Shown: piece after piece, positions 6,043 to 7,435 of the stretch
Layout: each line of letters begins with the position of its first letter
Numbering within the stretch: position 1 is the stretch's first letter
Origin: Syntrophales bacterium
GTDB lineage: Bacteria; Desulfobacterota; Syntrophia; Syntrophales; UBA2192
Direction of reading: 5' to 3'
DNA length: 7,435 nucleotides
NCBI GenBank assembly: GCA_025454095.1
Contig: JALOPC010000080.1
Location: 1-7,435 of the forward strand
Notes under the pieces: model-generated
Database searches by the model: none
Told to the model about the DNA's origin: nothing
The model's input: only the letters and a program-made list of their open reading frames with translations
Program-made: the position numbers and the translations under genes

Positions 6043-7238
6043 GTCCGTTCTCCTGGCGGGCTCGTCGGCGCTCCTTCCAGGAACGCCCGGATCGTGTCGC
6101 GGAAGACATTCGGCGCCTGGAACAGAGCATAGTGGCCCAGGGGGTGCTCGAACGAACAGAGCCGGGAGCCGGGGATTCGCTCGTGGGCCCTGCGGGCCAT
6201 GCACAGCCGGACCCAGTGGTCGTTTGCCACGTGCAGGATCAGCGTCCTCGCCCGGATGCGGTCGAGCCGCCCCGTCACGTCGAACGCCTCGCCCGCCCGG
6301 TTGCGGTAGAGCAGGTCGATGGCGTCGTAGTTGCGGCCGTAGGGGACGAGGATCGCCCCTTCCTTCCCGTGCATCTCCCAGGCGAAGGCCTCCTTCTGAA
6401 CGGCCTCCCAGCCGGCCTCGATCCGGTGGTCGAAGCTCATCGCCGAGTGGAACAGGATGGACCAGCCGAACATGACGCCCCGGTAGGGGTGCTGCTCCTT
6501 CGGCAGGTGGTAGTATCGGCCGGAGGTTGCGCGCCAGGAGGGGTCGCTCTCGATGGCCGCCGACATGAGCCTGAAGAGCCACCGGAGGCTGGCGTCCGCT
6601 TCCGTCACGCCGCCCATGGGCATGATCGCTTCGACGCAGCCGGGGTGCATCAGGGCCCAGAGGTAGCTCTGGATGGCGCCCATGGAGGCCCCCGTGGCGA
6701 GCCGGATCCGGCTCACCTTCAGGTGGTCCCGCAGCAGCCGGTAGTTGGCCTGGACGCAGTCGAAGATGCTGTAGGGCGGGAACGCGAGCCCGAGGCCGTC
6801 GCTCGGTTTGCTGGCGCCCCAGAGACCGAGGGCATCGACGAAGACGACGTAGTAGCGGTTCGTGTCGATCAGTTCCCCGGGGCCCACGGCGGGGCCGCCG
6901 CAGAAGTCGTTGCCGCCCTGGCCCCGGTGCCAGTAAAAGTACATGAGGCCCGCATCGCCCGAGTAGAAGGGACTGAAGAGAATCGCGTTGTCGATGTGCC
7001 CGTCGGCGTCCCGGTGGGGGGTCCCGACGGCGATGCAGGCCGCGCGCAGGGGCCCTGCGCCCAGGGACTCGAGGGTCACGCCGCCGCGGCCGCCCGACTC
7101 CCACGATGCCGGGTCGTCGAGATCGTAGGTCCCGCCGATCCGGAAGCCCGGGATTTCGTAGAAGGTTTTGAGGTGTGCCAGGCCCTCCACCCCGCAGAGG
7201 GCGGTGACGGGCTGGCGGCTCGCTTCTGCTTTGTTCAT
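6039..7238 (-). CDS. alpha/beta hydrolase, homoserine O-acetyltransferase (MetX)-like
   Basis: A 399-residue alpha/beta-fold enzyme related to the MetX group. The nucleophile elbow is GASMG with Ser185, the acid is probably Asp340 in HVANDHW, and the base is His369 in HPLGHYAL, so the catalytic triad looks complete. WHRGQGGNDFCGGP at 103-116 matches the region where MetX relatives have their loop before the nucleophile. No signal peptide is visible, so it is probably cytoplasmic. The ATG at 7238 is preserved by a GGGAG 11 nt upstream; a TTG at 7283 would overlap the previous gene and adds an unconserved segment. It begins 28 bp after the deacetylase stop and overlaps the glycerate kinase by 4 bp. 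True methionine-pathway MetX is unlikely given this context; hydrolysis or transfer of an acyl group on a glycerate or sugar-acid derivative is more plausible, but the substrate is not readable from the sequence. Confidence 0.5.
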   Translation of the reverse strand: MNKAEASRQPVTALCGVEGLAHLKTFYEIPGFRIGGTYDLDDPASWESGGRGGVTLESLGAGPLRAACIAVGTPHRDADGHIDNAILFSPFYSGDAGLMYFYWHRGQGGNDFCGGPAVGPGELIDTNRYYVVFVDALGLWGASKPSDGLGLAFPPYSIFDCVQANYRLLRDHLKVSRIRLATGASMGAIQSYLWALMHPGCVEAIMPMGGVTEADASLRWLFRLMSAAIESDPSWRATSGRYYHLPKEQHPYRGVMFGWSILFHSAMSFDHRIEAGWEAVQKEAFAWEMHGKEGAILVPYGRNYDAIDLLYRNRAGEAFDVTGRLDRIRARTLILHVANDHWVRLCMARRAHERIPGSRLCSFEHPLGHYALFQAPNVFRDTIRAFLEGAPTSPPGERT

Positions 7239-7266
7239 GATTTCCGTTTCTCCCAAGCGCGAAAGG

Positions 7267-7435
7267 CTATTCCTGCTGTGCAAAACAGAGGAAGGAATTC
7301 TGCGATGCCTTGATCACTTCGAACACCTCCGCGTCTCCGCCCGAAAGGCTCATCACGCCGCGCCACCGGGCAAGCCCCCGCACGGCCTCGTCGTAGCGCA
7401 CGGCCGCCGTCTGCGAACGGTGGCAGGCCAGGGCC
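7267..7435 (-). CDS. probable PIG-L/LmbE-family deacetylase, C-terminal fragment
   Basis: The last 55 residues of a gene that continues beyond the right edge; stop TAG at 7267-7269. The segment reads ALACHRSQTAAVRYDEAVRG, then LARWRGVMSLSGGDAEVFEV, and finishes SQNSFLCFAQQE. The pattern cHRSQ ... eAv.gLARwRG ... aEvFEV is characteristic of the C-terminal end of PIG-L-type zinc deacetylases, which remove acetyl groups from N-acetylated sugars such as GlcNAc derivatives. The metal-binding N-terminal half lies outside the window, so the assignment rests on this tail alone. The reading frame is open to the edge, and the gene is spaced 28 bp from the hydrolase, so it is probably in the same operon. 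Confidence 0.5.
   Translation of the reverse strand, partial: ALACHRSQTAAVRYDEAVRGLARWRGVMSLSGGDAEVFEVIKASQNSFLCFAQQE

Noticed and set aside
6039..7238. Methionine-biosynthesis homoserine O-acetyltransferase (metX)
   Set aside because: The fold and triad are MetX-like, but the sequence is diverged and the neighbours are a deacetylase and glycerate kinase with no methionine gene, so only the family was called.
4723..7313. Long open frames on the plus strand across the glycerate kinase and hydrolase genes
   Set aside because: They are antisense shadows produced by high GC content. Their translations are low-complexity Arg/Gly/Pro/Ala-rich with no recognisable domain, while the minus-strand frames carry complete conserved proteins.

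Overview
The window is GC-rich (roughly 65 % by eye) and every gene I can support lies on the minus strand, so transcription runs from the right end to the left end. The most telling taxonomic clue is a short nested palindrome at 4668-4715 built from 'aaatccccct ... tcccccttt/aaaggggga ... agggggattt'. Repeats of this type are scattered through genomes of Desulfobacterota (former Deltaproteobacteria, e.g. Syntrophales/Geobacter relatives) and some other phyla. With the style of the catabolic genes, this suggests a Desulfobacterota-like anaerobe, possibly a metagenome-derived genome. That assignment is inference.

Right-hand block (7435 to 4741): the C-terminal end of a probable PIG-L/LmbE-type deacetylase, then a MetX-like alpha/beta hydrolase, then a glycerate 2-kinase (MOFRL/DUF4147 family). 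The hydrolase and kinase overlap by 4 bp (ATGA), and the deacetylase ends 28 bp before the hydrolase, so this looks like the tail of one operon. It ends at the palindromic repeat, which could form a terminator-like hairpin.

Middle (4540-4740): a regulatory intergenic region. On the minus strand it holds a good sigma70-type promoter (TTGACA-17 bp-TTTAGT). A near-perfect palindrome, TTGTATGCAA, sits at the expected transcription start and resembles operators of FadR/FCD-type GntR regulators.

Left-hand block (4539 to 1): an operon headed by its own GntR/FCD regulator. It is followed by a split transketolase (separate N- and C-terminal subunits overlapping by 4 bp), a xylose/rhamnose-isomerase-like TIM-barrel protein with its metal-binding residues intact (1 bp after the transketolase), and a D-2-hydroxyacid dehydrogenase of the glyoxylate/hydroxypyruvate reductase type. 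The dehydrogenase reading frame is broken at about 437-452 in a way that fits loss of about 28 or 31 nt inside the NAD-binding fold. It is either a pseudogene or an assembly error.

Working model (inference): the left operon isomerises an unidentified aldose to a ketose, splits it with a two-subunit transketolase, and reduces a short 2-oxoacid such as hydroxypyruvate or glyoxylate. The neighbouring operon feeds D-glycerate into glycolysis through glycerate 2-kinase after hydrolysis of an ester or amide precursor. No transporter, sugar kinase or pathway-defining enzyme lies in the window, so the substrate cannot be named. [Form note: the original answer gave no confidence values; the uniform 0.5 is a placeholder required by the schema, not an estimate.]
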